NCBI GenBank assembly: GCA_937944485.1
Contig: CALDYU010000012.1
Location: 1 to 64,000 of the forward strand
Source: an uncultured Flavobacteriaceae bacterium
GTDB taxonomy: Bacteria > Bacteroidota > Bacteroidia > Flavobacteriales > Flavobacteriaceae
Length of the DNA stretch: 64,000 nucleotides
Direction: 5' to 3'
Shown here: one piece after another, positions 34,101 to 40,807 of the stretch
How the letters are laid out: every line of letters starts with the position of its first letter
Numbering within the stretch: the stretch's first letter is position 1
Position numbers and translations under genes: made by a program
Notes under the pieces: generated by a model
The model's input: the letters and a program-made list of their open reading frames with translations, nothing else
Database searches by the model: none
Told to the model about the DNA's origin: nothing

Positions 34101-34530
34101 CCCATGTTCTGAAATCGGTTGCATCTACTTTAGACTCAGTTTTTGTTCGATTATAAAAGCGGTAACGGTTTTTTTGAAAGTATTGCCAATACAGGTTTGC
34201 CAAATAACTCTCTAATACATTTTTAGTGGGAAATTCGGATTTGGCGATTTCTGATTTGAACTCTTTTATAATTTTGAGTTGTGCATCTTCCTCTAAGATT
34301 AAGGCGAATTTGGACGTATAGAGTAATGCTTTTATCGTTTGGGGGCTATTTTTTTCCTTCTTCGCCTTTTTAGAAATGGTATTGACGAGCGCTAAGGCCG
34401 ATTTTGGAAGTTCATCGAGTTCAAAATTTTCAACTTTTTTCCAAAGAACATTATATTCTTGAGACTCTTGCTGGGCTTGCGCCATATGCGAAAATAGAAT
34501 AGTAACTATAAAGAAAATCGAAGACCTCAT
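28117..34530 (-). CDS. Alpha-2-macroglobulin-family protein with inserted SusC-type regulatory and plug segment
   Basis: This is the largest gene here, 2137 residues. It has a cleavable signal peptide (MRSSIFFIVTILFSHMAQAQ) and no lipobox. Residues about 1-480 are helical; macroglobulin beta domains follow (SFVFTDRSIYRPGQTLYFKG is the MG2-type segment). At about 1197-1335 a carboxypeptidase-regulatory domain (GTIYDENGQPLPGVNVVIKG) plus receptor-like EEVVVMAY and NVLQGRVAGVTI is inserted, ending in a Pro-rich linker. The A2M core resumes with FFFPHLKTDQEGNVSFSF, and the thioester motif is intact as YECNEQTF (Cys1594, Gln1597). Bacterial macroglobulins trap proteases in the periplasm. Two palindromic repeat-like segments sit in frame near residues 1460-1565. 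SDR gene upstream; regulatory-like and transglutaminase genes downstream. Confidence 0.92.
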   Translation of the reverse strand: MRSSIFFIVTILFSHMAQAQQESQEYNVLWKKVENFELDELPKSALALVNTISKKAKKEKNSPQTIKALLYTSKFALILEEDAQLKIIKEFKSEIAKSEFPTKNVLESYLANLYWQYFQKNRYRFYNRTKTESKVDATDFRTWDLSTLFDEINTRFDASLKQKKRLQQIKVDEFELLLHKRADSEKYRPTLYDLLAHTALAFYKTPENSITTPANKFEINNPDYLCEAYQFTQKSIKTADQTSKQAKALAIYQQLLDFHLKNGTIDAFVEVDIERLKYVRDNAIFSNKEDQLLEVLKNSAAGLKQKKYAALYNYEIALLYQKWGQTYNSKTNNKYQWKLKEALALCESIIQDHSNSRAAEKCMAIKSQILKTELQLTSEKNIPVHTISRLLVQYKNQDSLNLSALKVNQSKLRAFNKLYQKEEKLKFLKKLPITKEWKSKLKNEGDYQSHTTEISMPALANGKYIILVETTNGQTTFAHSTVQITNIAITELETPISKIYQITDRNNGNPIKGAQVKINYSKNYNRARHSITKTTDQLGRVIINKKSNTSWTNVQIDVSHEKDKADFGNYYLNSQRKPRKEEVTSKSFVFTDRSIYRPGQTLYFKGILVETYKKKSRLMTEESVFVTLYNVNDDEVAELELETNDYGSFSGEFVLPASGLTGEYYLEIDADSSLINNEHYFSVEEYKRPKFETFFEPVTETYKINDSVTVIGKAVAYAGSNITDAKVTYRVKRVVNYPRWCYWYYPNLNNAEQEIAHGETTTDASGKYEINFKALPDNSVDKNNMPTFSYELTADVTDINGETHSTTTTVSVGYHAVIANIEMASLIDKSAKKNKLAISSFNLNGEQVATKGVLKMYKLKSPENVLRPRPWPAPDYPGFSKTEFKKLYPHDPFTNEHDYLQWDKGALVWQTNFDTNVSKEISLGKIKKWESGQYIIELETKDKFGQNVKDIAYTSLYSEKDKMLADNQLIRFKTDQLQYKPGEDAKISLSTAAENLNLMVYIEKDKKIIESRLIQLNKDTKHFKIPVLATDLGGFAVTYSFTKFNSFHTGKIRINVPYPKTDLEIEASTFRNKLQPGVDETWTFKIKGAKGEQVAAELLANMYDASLDAFKPHIWYFNPLAKVSYYSQVNCNGNTSFGTTHFRVQSEFVHAPLVNDYSYDSFNWFGLSIENNYYARRNYLRRIKASRTSQFYSSKDVPEGYVDGTIYDENGQPLPGVNVVIKGTTEGTTTDFDGNFSIKVKKGQTLEFSYIGFVSTNKKIAKDNFFKIYMNEDSDALEEVVVMAYATKTKKSMTGSVVTVESEDVSNVLQGRVAGVTINSDSDSAPPPPNAPENNKEKSTDFSNVKIRKNLQENAFFFPHLKTDQEGNVSFSFTTPEALTKWKLQLLAHTKNLESALRTLETVTQKELMVIPNAPRFLREGDEIIISTKIANLTKKTLSGRAKLELADAVTGLDISKKLLLSLPSREMPQTEGDFEVDSLGNTQVSWRLKIPEGIQAVQYTVAAKAGDFSDGEQNLLPVLTNRMLVTETLPMWVRSDQTKTFTLDKLKNTSSAPFGSAQRPTLKHHKLTLEMTSNPAWYAVQALPYLMEYPYECNEQTFSKYYANSLASHIANSNPRIQDVFKQWANSDALVSNLEKNQELKSLLIQETPWVRDAQSETEQKKRIALLFNLNKMKNEQAIALNKLKQNQKGSGAWSWFNGGPDNRYITQHIISGLGHLKHLSVTSAILSDQNRMIEKAIRYLDGEFVKEYNQMKKYADDLNDDHLSNTQIHYLYMRSFFKDIKTSNKVDEITAYYKAQARKYWKNKKLYTQGMLSLIMHRAKDAKTAAKILRALEENSITSEELGMYWKNNTNSWYWYQAPIETQSLLIEAFAEITPEDITTVDNLKIWLLKNKQTNQWKTTKATTEAVYALLLQGSDWLSITDAVEVLVGSKKIEPSKLENVKVEAGTGYYKTSWPGAEVKPEMAEVQISKKGKGIAWGALYWQYFEDLDKITSAETPLQLKKKLFLKKNTDTGEEISEITSKTALKVGDLVRVRIELRADRSMEFVHMKDMRAAGFEPINVISKYKWQDGLGYYESTKDASTNFFFDYLPKGVYIFEYDLRVNNAGNFSNGITSIQSMYAPEFSSHSEGVRVKVD
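29841..29879. repeat. Repeat-like element inside the macroglobulin gene (first)
   Basis: Within the coding frame, a 6-bp hairpin (tcagcg with cgctga) is followed by a tandem 10-mer ggagccgaag x2. The sequence resembles intergenic interspersed repeats I know from Flavobacteriia (ctgagcggag...cgaag). In frame it encodes SSAPFGSAQRPT, low-complexity and unlike the surrounding domain. Confidence 0.55.
30100..30145. repeat. Repeat-like element inside the macroglobulin gene (second)
   Basis: A 12-bp palindrome gacttcgaagtc is followed by a GC-richer stretch ending in a perfect 7-bp hairpin (tctccct with agggaga, loop cga). In frame it encodes SLPSREMPQTEGDFEVDS. Base composition differs from the flanks. 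It looks like a second palindromic element retained in the gene. Confidence 0.45.
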
Positions 34531-34619
34531 ACACTAAAATTTAAATACGGCCGAAATTGTAAAAGAGTTATTACAATTTAGCACTAATTAATAGAAAACT
34601 AAGACCAAAAATGGTACAA

Positions 34620-34641
34620 TTGGTTTGTGCTGGCAAACCAA
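34620..34641. repeat. Inverted repeat TTGGTTTG/CAAACCAA
   Basis: Perfect 8-bp arms with a 6-base loop lie between the SDR stop and the macroglobulin start. On the minus strand a T-run appears only about seven bases later, so it is a weak terminator or an operator for the macroglobulin gene. Confidence 0.45.
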
Positions 34642-34697
34642 AATGAGTGATTACCCTTATTCACTGAGTATAGCCCTGTTCGTGTATAAGTTAAGTA

Positions 34698-35483
34698 CTA
34701 TAAAGACTTCAATAATCCACCATCTATGGGAATGTTGGTACCTGAGATATAGGCGGCATGATCAGAAGCCAAAAAAGCTACTAAATACCCATATTCTTTG
34801 GGGTCTCCGATGCGTTTTAATGGAACTCGTGATTCCATTTCAGAACGAACTTCTGAAACGGGAATACCCAATTGCTCTGCCTTTTTTGCATTTAACTGCC
34901 CAATGCGATCGGTATCAAAATATCCCGTCAATATATTATTGACGGTAATTTTATCAATTCCGACATCGATGGCTAATGATTTAGCCCAAGTGGTTACTGC
35001 CGCTCGAATGGAATTGGAAAGTGCTAAATACGAAAGCGGCTCTCTGACTGAAACAGAGGCCACATTGATAATGCGACCAAACTTATTTTTGCGCATATGT
35101 GTCAAAGCCAATTCTGTAGTCAAAACCACCGTTTTAAAAAGAAGGTCAAAGGCCACCTGATAATCAGCCACATTTTTTTCTAGGGCACTACCAGCCGATG
35201 GCCCCTGCGTATTGTTTACAAGAACATCAATGGTATTATTCTCAAAGTACTGCGTAATTGTTTTTTTGAAATTATCAAAATTTGAAAAATCAACCAGTAC
35301 ATACCCATGTTTTTGGCCTTGATCAGTTGGTAATTGTGCTAGAATCGCTTTTAATTTATCTTCACTACGCGACATCAGCGTTACGCTGGCACCACTTTCC
35401 GCTAATTGTAAGGCGATGGCTTTACCAATGCCTGCACTACTTCCACCAACTAGCGCTTTTTTTCCTTCTAATGTTATATTCAT
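34698..35483 (-). CDS. SDR-family oxidoreductase with atypical active site
   Basis: This is a 261-residue Rossmann-fold protein with the NAD(P)-binding GGSSAGIGKAIALQL and IDVLVNNTQGP motifs, Ser143/145 in VASVSV, and the C-terminal ISGTNIPIDGG typical of FabG-like reductases. In the YxxxK position the sequence reads ALSNSIRAAVTTWAKSLA, so aligning KAAV with RAAV places Ser156 for Tyr and Arg160 for Lys. Known FabG-like SDR subfamilies share this substitution; whether they are catalytic is unclear. The cupin gene lies 31 bases upstream, with a heptamer array between them, so the two are probably cotranscribed. Confidence 0.88.
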   Translation of the reverse strand: MNITLEGKKALVGGSSAGIGKAIALQLAESGASVTLMSRSEDKLKAILAQLPTDQGQKHGYVLVDFSNFDNFKKTITQYFENNTIDVLVNNTQGPSAGSALEKNVADYQVAFDLLFKTVVLTTELALTHMRKNKFGRIINVASVSVREPLSYLALSNSIRAAVTTWAKSLAIDVGIDKITVNNILTGYFDTDRIGQLNAKKAEQLGIPVSEVRSEMESRVPLKRIGDPKEYGYLVAFLASDHAAYISGTNIPIDGGLLKSL

Positions 35484-35494
35484 ATTTTGAATTT

Positions 35495-35517
35495 TAACTC
35501 CTAACTCCTAACTCCTA
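35495..35517. repeat. Heptanucleotide tandem repeat (TAACTCC)
   Basis: Three perfect TAACTCC units plus TA overlap the cupin stop codon. On the coding strand it reads TAGGAGT repeated, beginning with the TAG stop itself, and so places AGGAG sequences upstream of the SDR start. It parallels the CCAACTG array at the purE stop. Confidence 0.9.
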
Positions 35518-35832
35518 TTTGTATTCTTCTCTTGCTGGACTAAAAACATCCATTAATTTACAGCGTGTAAGTGCTTTTCCACTATGGGGGACATTTGAGG
35601 CAATGGGCACAATATCTCCTGGATGGTATATTTTAGTATCTCCATCCAAAGTAAACTCAAACGCTCCTTCTATAATGTGCATGATTTGCTCGTGCATATG
35701 ATGATGTTCGGGCACTACAGCGTCTTTTTCAACATCCCAAAAAACCAAAGACATTTGTTCCGTATGCACTAATTTACCATGGTACCCCGGCATTATTTCT
35801 TTAGCTGTAATGTTTGATAAGTTGAGGTTCAT
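35515..35832 (-). CDS. Small cupin-domain protein
   Basis: The ORF track starts at 35988, but the first 52 residues are low-complexity leader and overlap the mpl upstream region. The ATG at 35832 starts MNLNLSNITAKEIMPG and gives a 105-residue single cupin. Metal ligands are visible in VVPEHHHMHEQIMHIIEG and the second cupin motif in YHPGDIVPIASNVPHSGKA. Such proteins bind or isomerise small molecules, often sugars or dioxygenase substrates; none can be named. It is divergent from mpl and cotranscribed with the SDR. Confidence 0.88.
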   Translation of the reverse strand: MNLNLSNITAKEIMPGYHGKLVHTEQMSLVFWDVEKDAVVPEHHHMHEQIMHIIEGAFEFTLDGDTKIYHPGDIVPIASNVPHSGKALTRCKLMDVFSPAREEYK

Positions 35833-35922
35833 TGCAATACTATTTTTCGCTAAGATAAATATAAAGTGTTGGTTTTTGTAGCAAGTACCAATGCTTATCT
35901 TTACACCATAATTACTAATTTC

Positions 35923-37281
35923 ATGCAAATTCATTTTATCGCCATTGGCGGAAGTGCTATGCACAATCTTGCCCTTGCCCTTGCCCACAAGGGATATACT
36001 GTTTCAGGAAGTGACGATGTCATATTTGAACCTTCAAAAAGTCGTTTGGCGAATAAAGGCCTGTTGCCGTCAGAATTTGGGTGGTTTCCTGAGAAAATAC
36101 ACGAACACTTAGATGCCATAATTTTAGGAATGCACGCCAAACCTGATAACCTCGAACTGTTGAAAGCACAAGAACTAGGCTTAACCATTTATTCCTACCC
36201 TGAATTTCTTTATGAGCAATCAAAAAATAAAACAAGAGTAGTTATTGGTGGTAGTCATGGTAAAACAACAATTACCTCAATGATACTGCATGTTTTGAAC
36301 TATCATGACAGAGCCGTTGATTATATGGTTGGTGCTCAATTAGACGGTTTTGACCGTATGGTGCACCTAACGGAAGAAAATGATTTCATAGTGTTGGAAG
36401 GTGATGAATATTTATCATCACCCATTGATAGGAGACCAAAATTTCACCTATACAAACCGAATATTGCTTTGCTCAGTGGGATAGCATGGGACCATATTAA
36501 TGTTTTTCCCACTTTTGAAAATTATATAGAACAGTTTCAGATTTTTATCGACAGCATTGTAAAAGGGGGTAGCATTACTTACAATGAAGAAGACCCTGAA
36601 GTTAAAAAAGTGGTGGAGGCCTCTGAAAATTCGATTCGTAAACTAGCCTACCGAACACCTGAATATACTGTTGAGAATGGCAAAACACTTTTAGAAACGC
36701 CTGAAGGCCCAATGCCCATTGAAGTCTTTGGAAAACACAACTTGAACAACCTCGCTGGGGCCAAATGGATTTGTCAAAACATGGGTGTTGATGAAGATGC
36801 CTTTTATGAGGCGATTTCATCTTTTTCTGGCGCATCAAAGCGTTTAGAGAAAATAGCTGAAGGAAAAACTAGTGTAGCCTATAAAGATTTTGCGCATTCA
36901 CCAAGCAAGGTGGCTGCAACTACCAAGGCAGTAAAGGAACAATACCCTAATCGCAAATTAATTGCTTGTTTAGAATTGCACACCTATAGTAGTTTTAATC
37001 CTGAATTTTTAAAAGAGTATCGTAGCGCATTAAACGATGCTGATGTTGCAGTAGTTTTCTACCTGCCCGAATCTGTAGCTATCAAAAAACTTAAACCTGT
37101 ACATTCAGAACAAATAAAAGAAGCTTTTGGGCGTGCTGACCTGGAAATCTATACGAATGCAGAAGCATTTAGAAGTTATGTTCATGGTCAAAATTTAAAT
37201 AATGCTACTTTACTACTTATGAGTTCTGGTAACTATGGAGGATTAGATTTAGAGAAACTTAAAGTTAAAATAGAAGCTTAA
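35923..37281 (+). CDS. mpl: UDP-N-acetylmuramate:tripeptide ligase (Mpl-type Mur ligase)
   Basis: Mpl reattaches recycled L-Ala-D-Glu-mDAP to UDP-MurNAc. The track begins at a GTG (35866); the ATG at 35923 is preferred because it opens directly at MQIHFIAIGGSAMHNLALAL, the Mpl form of the Mur N-terminus (GGSAM rather than the GGIGMS of MurC). The ATP-binding loop is VIGGSHGKTTITS with Lys114, and SGIAWDHINVFPT and GASKRLEKIAEG follow. At 452 residues it matches the family. Annotation as MurC is common but less apt. Amidases or permeases of recycling are not nearby. Confidence 0.92.
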   Translation: MQIHFIAIGGSAMHNLALALAHKGYTVSGSDDVIFEPSKSRLANKGLLPSEFGWFPEKIHEHLDAIILGMHAKPDNLELLKAQELGLTIYSYPEFLYEQSKNKTRVVIGGSHGKTTITSMILHVLNYHDRAVDYMVGAQLDGFDRMVHLTEENDFIVLEGDEYLSSPIDRRPKFHLYKPNIALLSGIAWDHINVFPTFENYIEQFQIFIDSIVKGGSITYNEEDPEVKKVVEASENSIRKLAYRTPEYTVENGKTLLETPEGPMPIEVFGKHNLNNLAGAKWICQNMGVDEDAFYEAISSFSGASKRLEKIAEGKTSVAYKDFAHSPSKVAATTKAVKEQYPNRKLIACLELHTYSSFNPEFLKEYRSALNDADVAVVFYLPESVAIKKLKPVHSEQIKEAFGRADLEIYTNAEAFRSYVHGQNLNNATLLLMSSGNYGGLDLEKLKVKIEA

Positions 37282-37350
37282 TATGTTGATTGTTAACTGA
37301 ATAATTGTCAGGTATTAAGATTCTGGAATGTATTTTGACAGCCTAATGGT

Positions 37351-37533
37351 ATGATCAAAGAACAGCAGGCTTCAATTTTGAATTCGCTATTCCGTTTTTT
37401 AAGGCGGAAACTATCTCTATTTATGGTTGCATGTATGCTAGGTGTGTCAAATGTTATTTTAGAGGAAGAAAGAATGGTACATGATACTAGAGCAAAGGTA
37501 GAAGAACAAGCGGTTCATATAGAAGACGATTAA
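37351..37533 (+). CDS. Small conserved-looking membrane protein, 60 residues
   Basis: The frame starts at an ATG 69 bases past mpl and ends four bases into the convergent DUF1569 gene. The peptide has a basic N-terminal helix (LFRFLRRKLS), one hydrophobic helix (LFMVACMLGVSNVILEEE) and an acidic tail ending HIEDD. This orderly layout suggests a real single-pass protein rather than noise. No function is known. Confidence 0.55.
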   Translation: MIKEQQASILNSLFRFLRRKLSLFMVACMLGVSNVILEEERMVHDTRAKVEEQAVHIEDD

Positions 37534-37970
37534 ACACCAAATTGTGTTAAGTGGTGATCTAAATGTTTATATTCCATTTTGCCCCATTGTTCATGTGTCA
37601 ATTTGCCAAATAACGGATGTGGGTTCCAGTCTTTCCTTGTTCTACAATTATAAAAATCGTTAACAAGTTGTTTTAAAATTGCTTTTTCCGTACTGAGATT
37701 TTTATCTTCTTTGGTCCTTAAATTAGATGCTGTCGGGAGGTTCTTTCGAAAAGGTTTGTCACTGTACATTTGTTTTTTAAAAAATAGTTTCACAAAAAAA
37801 TTGCCCTTACCTCTATGCTTATTTTTAATGCCGATCACAAAAGGAAACTGGCAGTGCCAAACCATTTGTCCGGCAGTCATTTTGCCCCATTGCCTTGTAG
37901 AATTTTCGTTCAAGGAATCAATTCGTTCAAGAACTTCATTATATGTAGTCCGTTCAAAAATAGATTTCAT
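37530..37970 (-). CDS. DUF1569-family protein (DinB-like helical bundle)
   Basis: The 146-residue protein has the DUF1569 pattern: WGKMTAGQMVWHCQFPF near the N-terminus and the closing HPLFGKLTHEQWGKMEYKHLDHHLTQFGV. The spaced His residues (WHC, KHLDHH) match the metal-binding positions of DinB-type four-helix bundles. The family has no defined role. It is convergent with, and overlaps by four bases, the small membrane-protein gene. Confidence 0.85.
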   Translation of the reverse strand: MKSIFERTTYNEVLERIDSLNENSTRQWGKMTAGQMVWHCQFPFVIGIKNKHRGKGNFFVKLFFKKQMYSDKPFRKNLPTASNLRTKEDKNLSTEKAILKQLVNDFYNCRTRKDWNPHPLFGKLTHEQWGKMEYKHLDHHLTQFGV

Positions 37971-38045
37971 AAGAAGTGTTTAAACCTTAAACTTAAGTTA
38001 TTTTTTCAATTTTTCTATTTGTAGGATTTATCCTATTTTTAAAAA

Positions 38046-38744
38046 ATGCAAGAACAAGTAGCTTCCCTTTCGATAAAAAAATGGTCTGATGATGATAAGC
38101 CAAGAGAAAAACTTGTTCGAAAAGGAAGAGTCATTTTATCTGATGCCGAACTCATCGCCATTATGATAGGCTCTGGTAGTCGTAATGAAAGTGCAGTAGC
38201 GTTATCAAAACGTATTTTAGCGTCTGTAAACAATAATCTTAATGAATTGGGAAGGCTGTCAATACAACAGTTAATGCAATTTAAAGGAATAGGTCAAGCA
38301 AAGGCAGTGACTATTTCAGCCGCTTTAGAAATTGGAAGACGTAGAAGAGGAGAAGAGGCTCGAAAAATAACGAAAATACAGAGTAGTAAAAGTGTTTTTG
38401 AGTTGTTACAACCTACCATTGGAGAATTAGAGCATGAAGAATTTTGGATTGTATATCTGAATAACTCTAATAAAGTTTTGCATTCTGCTCAGTTGAGCAA
38501 AGGTAGTATTACAGGTACATTAGTTGATGTTCGTTTGGTAATGAAGCAAGCTCTTGAATTAGGAGCTATAGCCCTGATTCTAGCGCATAATCATCCGTCA
38601 GGAACATTAAAACCTAGTACTTCTGACAAACAAATTACAGCTAAATTACAAAGTGCAGCTCAAGCTTTAGACCTAAAAGTTTTAGATCATTTGATCATTA
38701 CCCAAAAGGAATATTTTAGTTTTGCAGATGAAGACCTATTATAA
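38046..38744 (+). CDS. radC: RadC-family JAMM/MPN domain protein
   Basis: The 232-residue protein has a helix-hairpin-helix N-terminus (LMQFKGIGQAKAVTISAA) and a C-terminal JAMM domain with the metal motif HNHPSGTLKPSTSD. RadC was once linked to repair, but its function is unresolved. It has the standard chromosomal length and starts at an ATG after a 75-base gap from the divergent DUF1569 gene. Confidence 0.95.
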   Translation: MQEQVASLSIKKWSDDDKPREKLVRKGRVILSDAELIAIMIGSGSRNESAVALSKRILASVNNNLNELGRLSIQQLMQFKGIGQAKAVTISAALEIGRRRRGEEARKITKIQSSKSVFELLQPTIGELEHEEFWIVYLNNSNKVLHSAQLSKGSITGTLVDVRLVMKQALELGAIALILAHNHPSGTLKPSTSDKQITAKLQSAAQALDLKVLDHLIITQKEYFSFADEDLL

Positions 38745-38773
38745 AATTGTAATTTGTCTGAATTAAGCTGCTC

Positions 38774-40069
38774 ATGTTATTAATCTATACCCATAAGATT
38801 ACCCCGCGCTTCACATATATTATGAGGCAAATATTCACTAGAATCTTGGGTATTGAGATTATTTTCACTACTAAAGTTGAAGATTTTATAAAGCATATTG
38901 GGCCAAAAATCACCTATACCAAAAAACCGCTTCAGAATGAATTTTTCGTTCGAAGTAATGATATTTTGTTCGAGCAAGGTATAAGCGATATTCAAGTACT
39001 TGTAAGTCACTGGGATGGTATTCCATGTTTTTTTAACACCACTGACTCGAGTAGTATACCTTTTGATATTTTTTCAGCCAGTTTCTATTTACTGAGTAGA
39101 TATGAAGAATATTTACCCCATGTAAAGGATGTTCATGGTAGGTTTTCACCAAAAGATAGTGTGGCCTATCAATATAGTTTTTTACAACGCCCGATCGTTG
39201 ATGAATGGGCTAAGAAATTATTAGAAAAATTACAAGAACGTTTTCCAGATTTACAACGCAAAAAAAGAAAATTCAATTATACCTCAATAATTGATGTTAC
39301 TACTTCGCATTGTTATGCCTATAGAGGTTTTTTTCGCAGTGTTGCTGGTTTTCTGTTAGATTTAGGCTCTTTTCGATTTCGCCGCCTTGGTGAACGAATA
39401 AGCGTATGGTTTAACCCTAAGAAAGATCCATTTAATAATTATTCTTTTTTGATTGACATTCATAAGAAATTTCAAGTAAAAAGCTTGTTCTTTTTTCAAT
39501 TTGCTTCATATTCCACCTATGATAAAAATGTTTCACCCAATCATAATAAATTTAAATATTTAATTAAGTCCATTGCAGACTATAGTCAAGTTTCGTTGGC
39601 GGCATCTTACGGTTCATTTGAAAATTTAAACTTGCTCAAAACAGAAAAAAATAGACTTGAAAGTGTTATTAATCAACCTGTAAATAGCGTAAGAATGCGT
39701 TATAATAGAGTTGATATTCCAGCCACCTATCGTAACTTGGTTGATGCCGAATTTACTGATGATTATACCATGGGTTACACCCATGAGATTGGTTTTAGAG
39801 CAGGTACTTGCACCCCCTTTTTTTTATATGATATTAATTTAGAAGTACAACAGCCAATTCGTGTGCATCCGTTTGCTATTCACGATTATGCACTAGTAAG
39901 ATTGGCGACTAAAGCTGCAATAGATGATAAAGTGGAGGCGATATATAAACAAGTGAAGCATGTAGATGGCGATTTTATTACTATTTTTTCTAATGAATTA
40001 TTAGGCGGAGCCAGCAAAAGAAATTGGAAGATTTTGTATGCAGGATTAATAAGCAAGTATAATGTTTAA
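38774..40069 (+). CDS. Polysaccharide deacetylase-like protein (DUF7033-type)
   Basis: This 431-residue cytosolic-looking protein has the flavobacterial pattern HKITPRFTYIMRQIF, DIFSASFYLLSRYEEYLPH and RPIVDEWAKKL, followed by a region like a NodB barrel (SIIDVTTSHCYAY, SLFFFQFASYSTYDKNVSPNH and EIGFRAGTC). The usual NodB metal motif is altered: TSIIDVTT has one Asp where a DxD pair is expected. It overlaps the next HAD gene by eight bases, so they are coupled. It could deacetylate a surface glycan; this is tentative. Confidence 0.8.
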   Translation: MLLIYTHKITPRFTYIMRQIFTRILGIEIIFTTKVEDFIKHIGPKITYTKKPLQNEFFVRSNDILFEQGISDIQVLVSHWDGIPCFFNTTDSSSIPFDIFSASFYLLSRYEEYLPHVKDVHGRFSPKDSVAYQYSFLQRPIVDEWAKKLLEKLQERFPDLQRKKRKFNYTSIIDVTTSHCYAYRGFFRSVAGFLLDLGSFRFRRLGERISVWFNPKKDPFNNYSFLIDIHKKFQVKSLFFFQFASYSTYDKNVSPNHNKFKYLIKSIADYSQVSLAASYGSFENLNLLKTEKNRLESVINQPVNSVRMRYNRVDIPATYRNLVDAEFTDDYTMGYTHEIGFRAGTCTPFFLYDINLEVQQPIRVHPFAIHDYALVRLATKAAIDDKVEAIYKQVKHVDGDFITIFSNELLGGASKRNWKILYAGLISKYNV

Positions 40070-40751
40070 AGAGTTGGTTACTGATGTTTTTTTTGATTTG
40101 GATCATACCCTTTGGGATTTTGAAAAAAACTCGGCCTTAACTTTTGAAAAAATATTAAGTCGAAATCACATCGATATACCGCTTTCGAAATTTTTGGAGA
40201 TATACGTGCCGACTAATTTGGCTTTCTGGAAATTGTATCGCGAAGAAAAGATAACCAAAGATGCATTGCGTTATCAGCGATTGAAATCTGTCTTTGATAA
40301 GCTTGAGCTTGAAATAACTGATACAATGATACATCGACTTTCTGATGAATATATTCAGTATCTATCTTCGTATAACCATCTTTTTCCGAATACTATTGAA
40401 ATTCTTGAATACTTGAAACCGAAATATCGATTACACATTATTACCAATGGATTTCAGGAAATTCAAGATAAAAAATTGCGAAATTCTGGTATTGACTCTT
40501 ATTTCGTACATGTCATAAATTCTGAAATGGCTGGGGTTAAAAAACCAAATCCTTTAATATTTCAGCTAGCTTTAGATCGAGCTGGAGTAGCAGCAGAAAA
40601 TTCAATGATGATCGGAGATAGCCTTGAAGCAGATATTCTAGGGGCTAAGGCTTTAAATTTTAACGTACTTCATTTTAATAGTCATCAAGAGCCAAAGCAT
40701 GAACATTGCCCAATGCTTGATCATTTATGTGAAATAAAAAGCTTTTTATAG
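40062..40751 (+). CDS. YjjG-family HAD nucleotidase
   Basis: The HAD motif I is FFDLDHTLWDFE (Asp12 and Asp14), motif II lies in LHIITNGFQEIQ, the lysine is in GVKKPNPLIFQLALDRAG, and motif IV is MIGDSLEADILGA. This matches YjjG-type noncanonical pyrimidine nucleotidases, which clear damaged nucleotides such as 5-halo-dUMP; 229 residues is the usual length. It overlaps the upstream deacetylase-like gene by eight bases. Confidence 0.92.
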   Translation: MFKELVTDVFFDLDHTLWDFEKNSALTFEKILSRNHIDIPLSKFLEIYVPTNLAFWKLYREEKITKDALRYQRLKSVFDKLELEITDTMIHRLSDEYIQYLSSYNHLFPNTIEILEYLKPKYRLHIITNGFQEIQDKKLRNSGIDSYFVHVINSEMAGVKKPNPLIFQLALDRAGVAAENSMMIGDSLEADILGAKALNFNVLHFNSHQEPKHEHCPMLDHLCEIKSFL

Positions 40752-40807
40752 CGTTTTACTTTTTGGAACATGACTACAACTAAGTAGCAATTAATAAAGG
40801 TTGTTCA

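Noticed and set aside
35833-35988. N-terminal extension of the cupin protein
   Set aside because: It is low-complexity (MGKGKGKIVHS), overlaps the divergent mpl upstream region and precedes a good ATG at 35832.
35923-37281. Calling this gene murC
   Set aside because: The N-terminal motif GGSAMHNLA and the lack of other mur genes nearby fit Mpl better than MurC.
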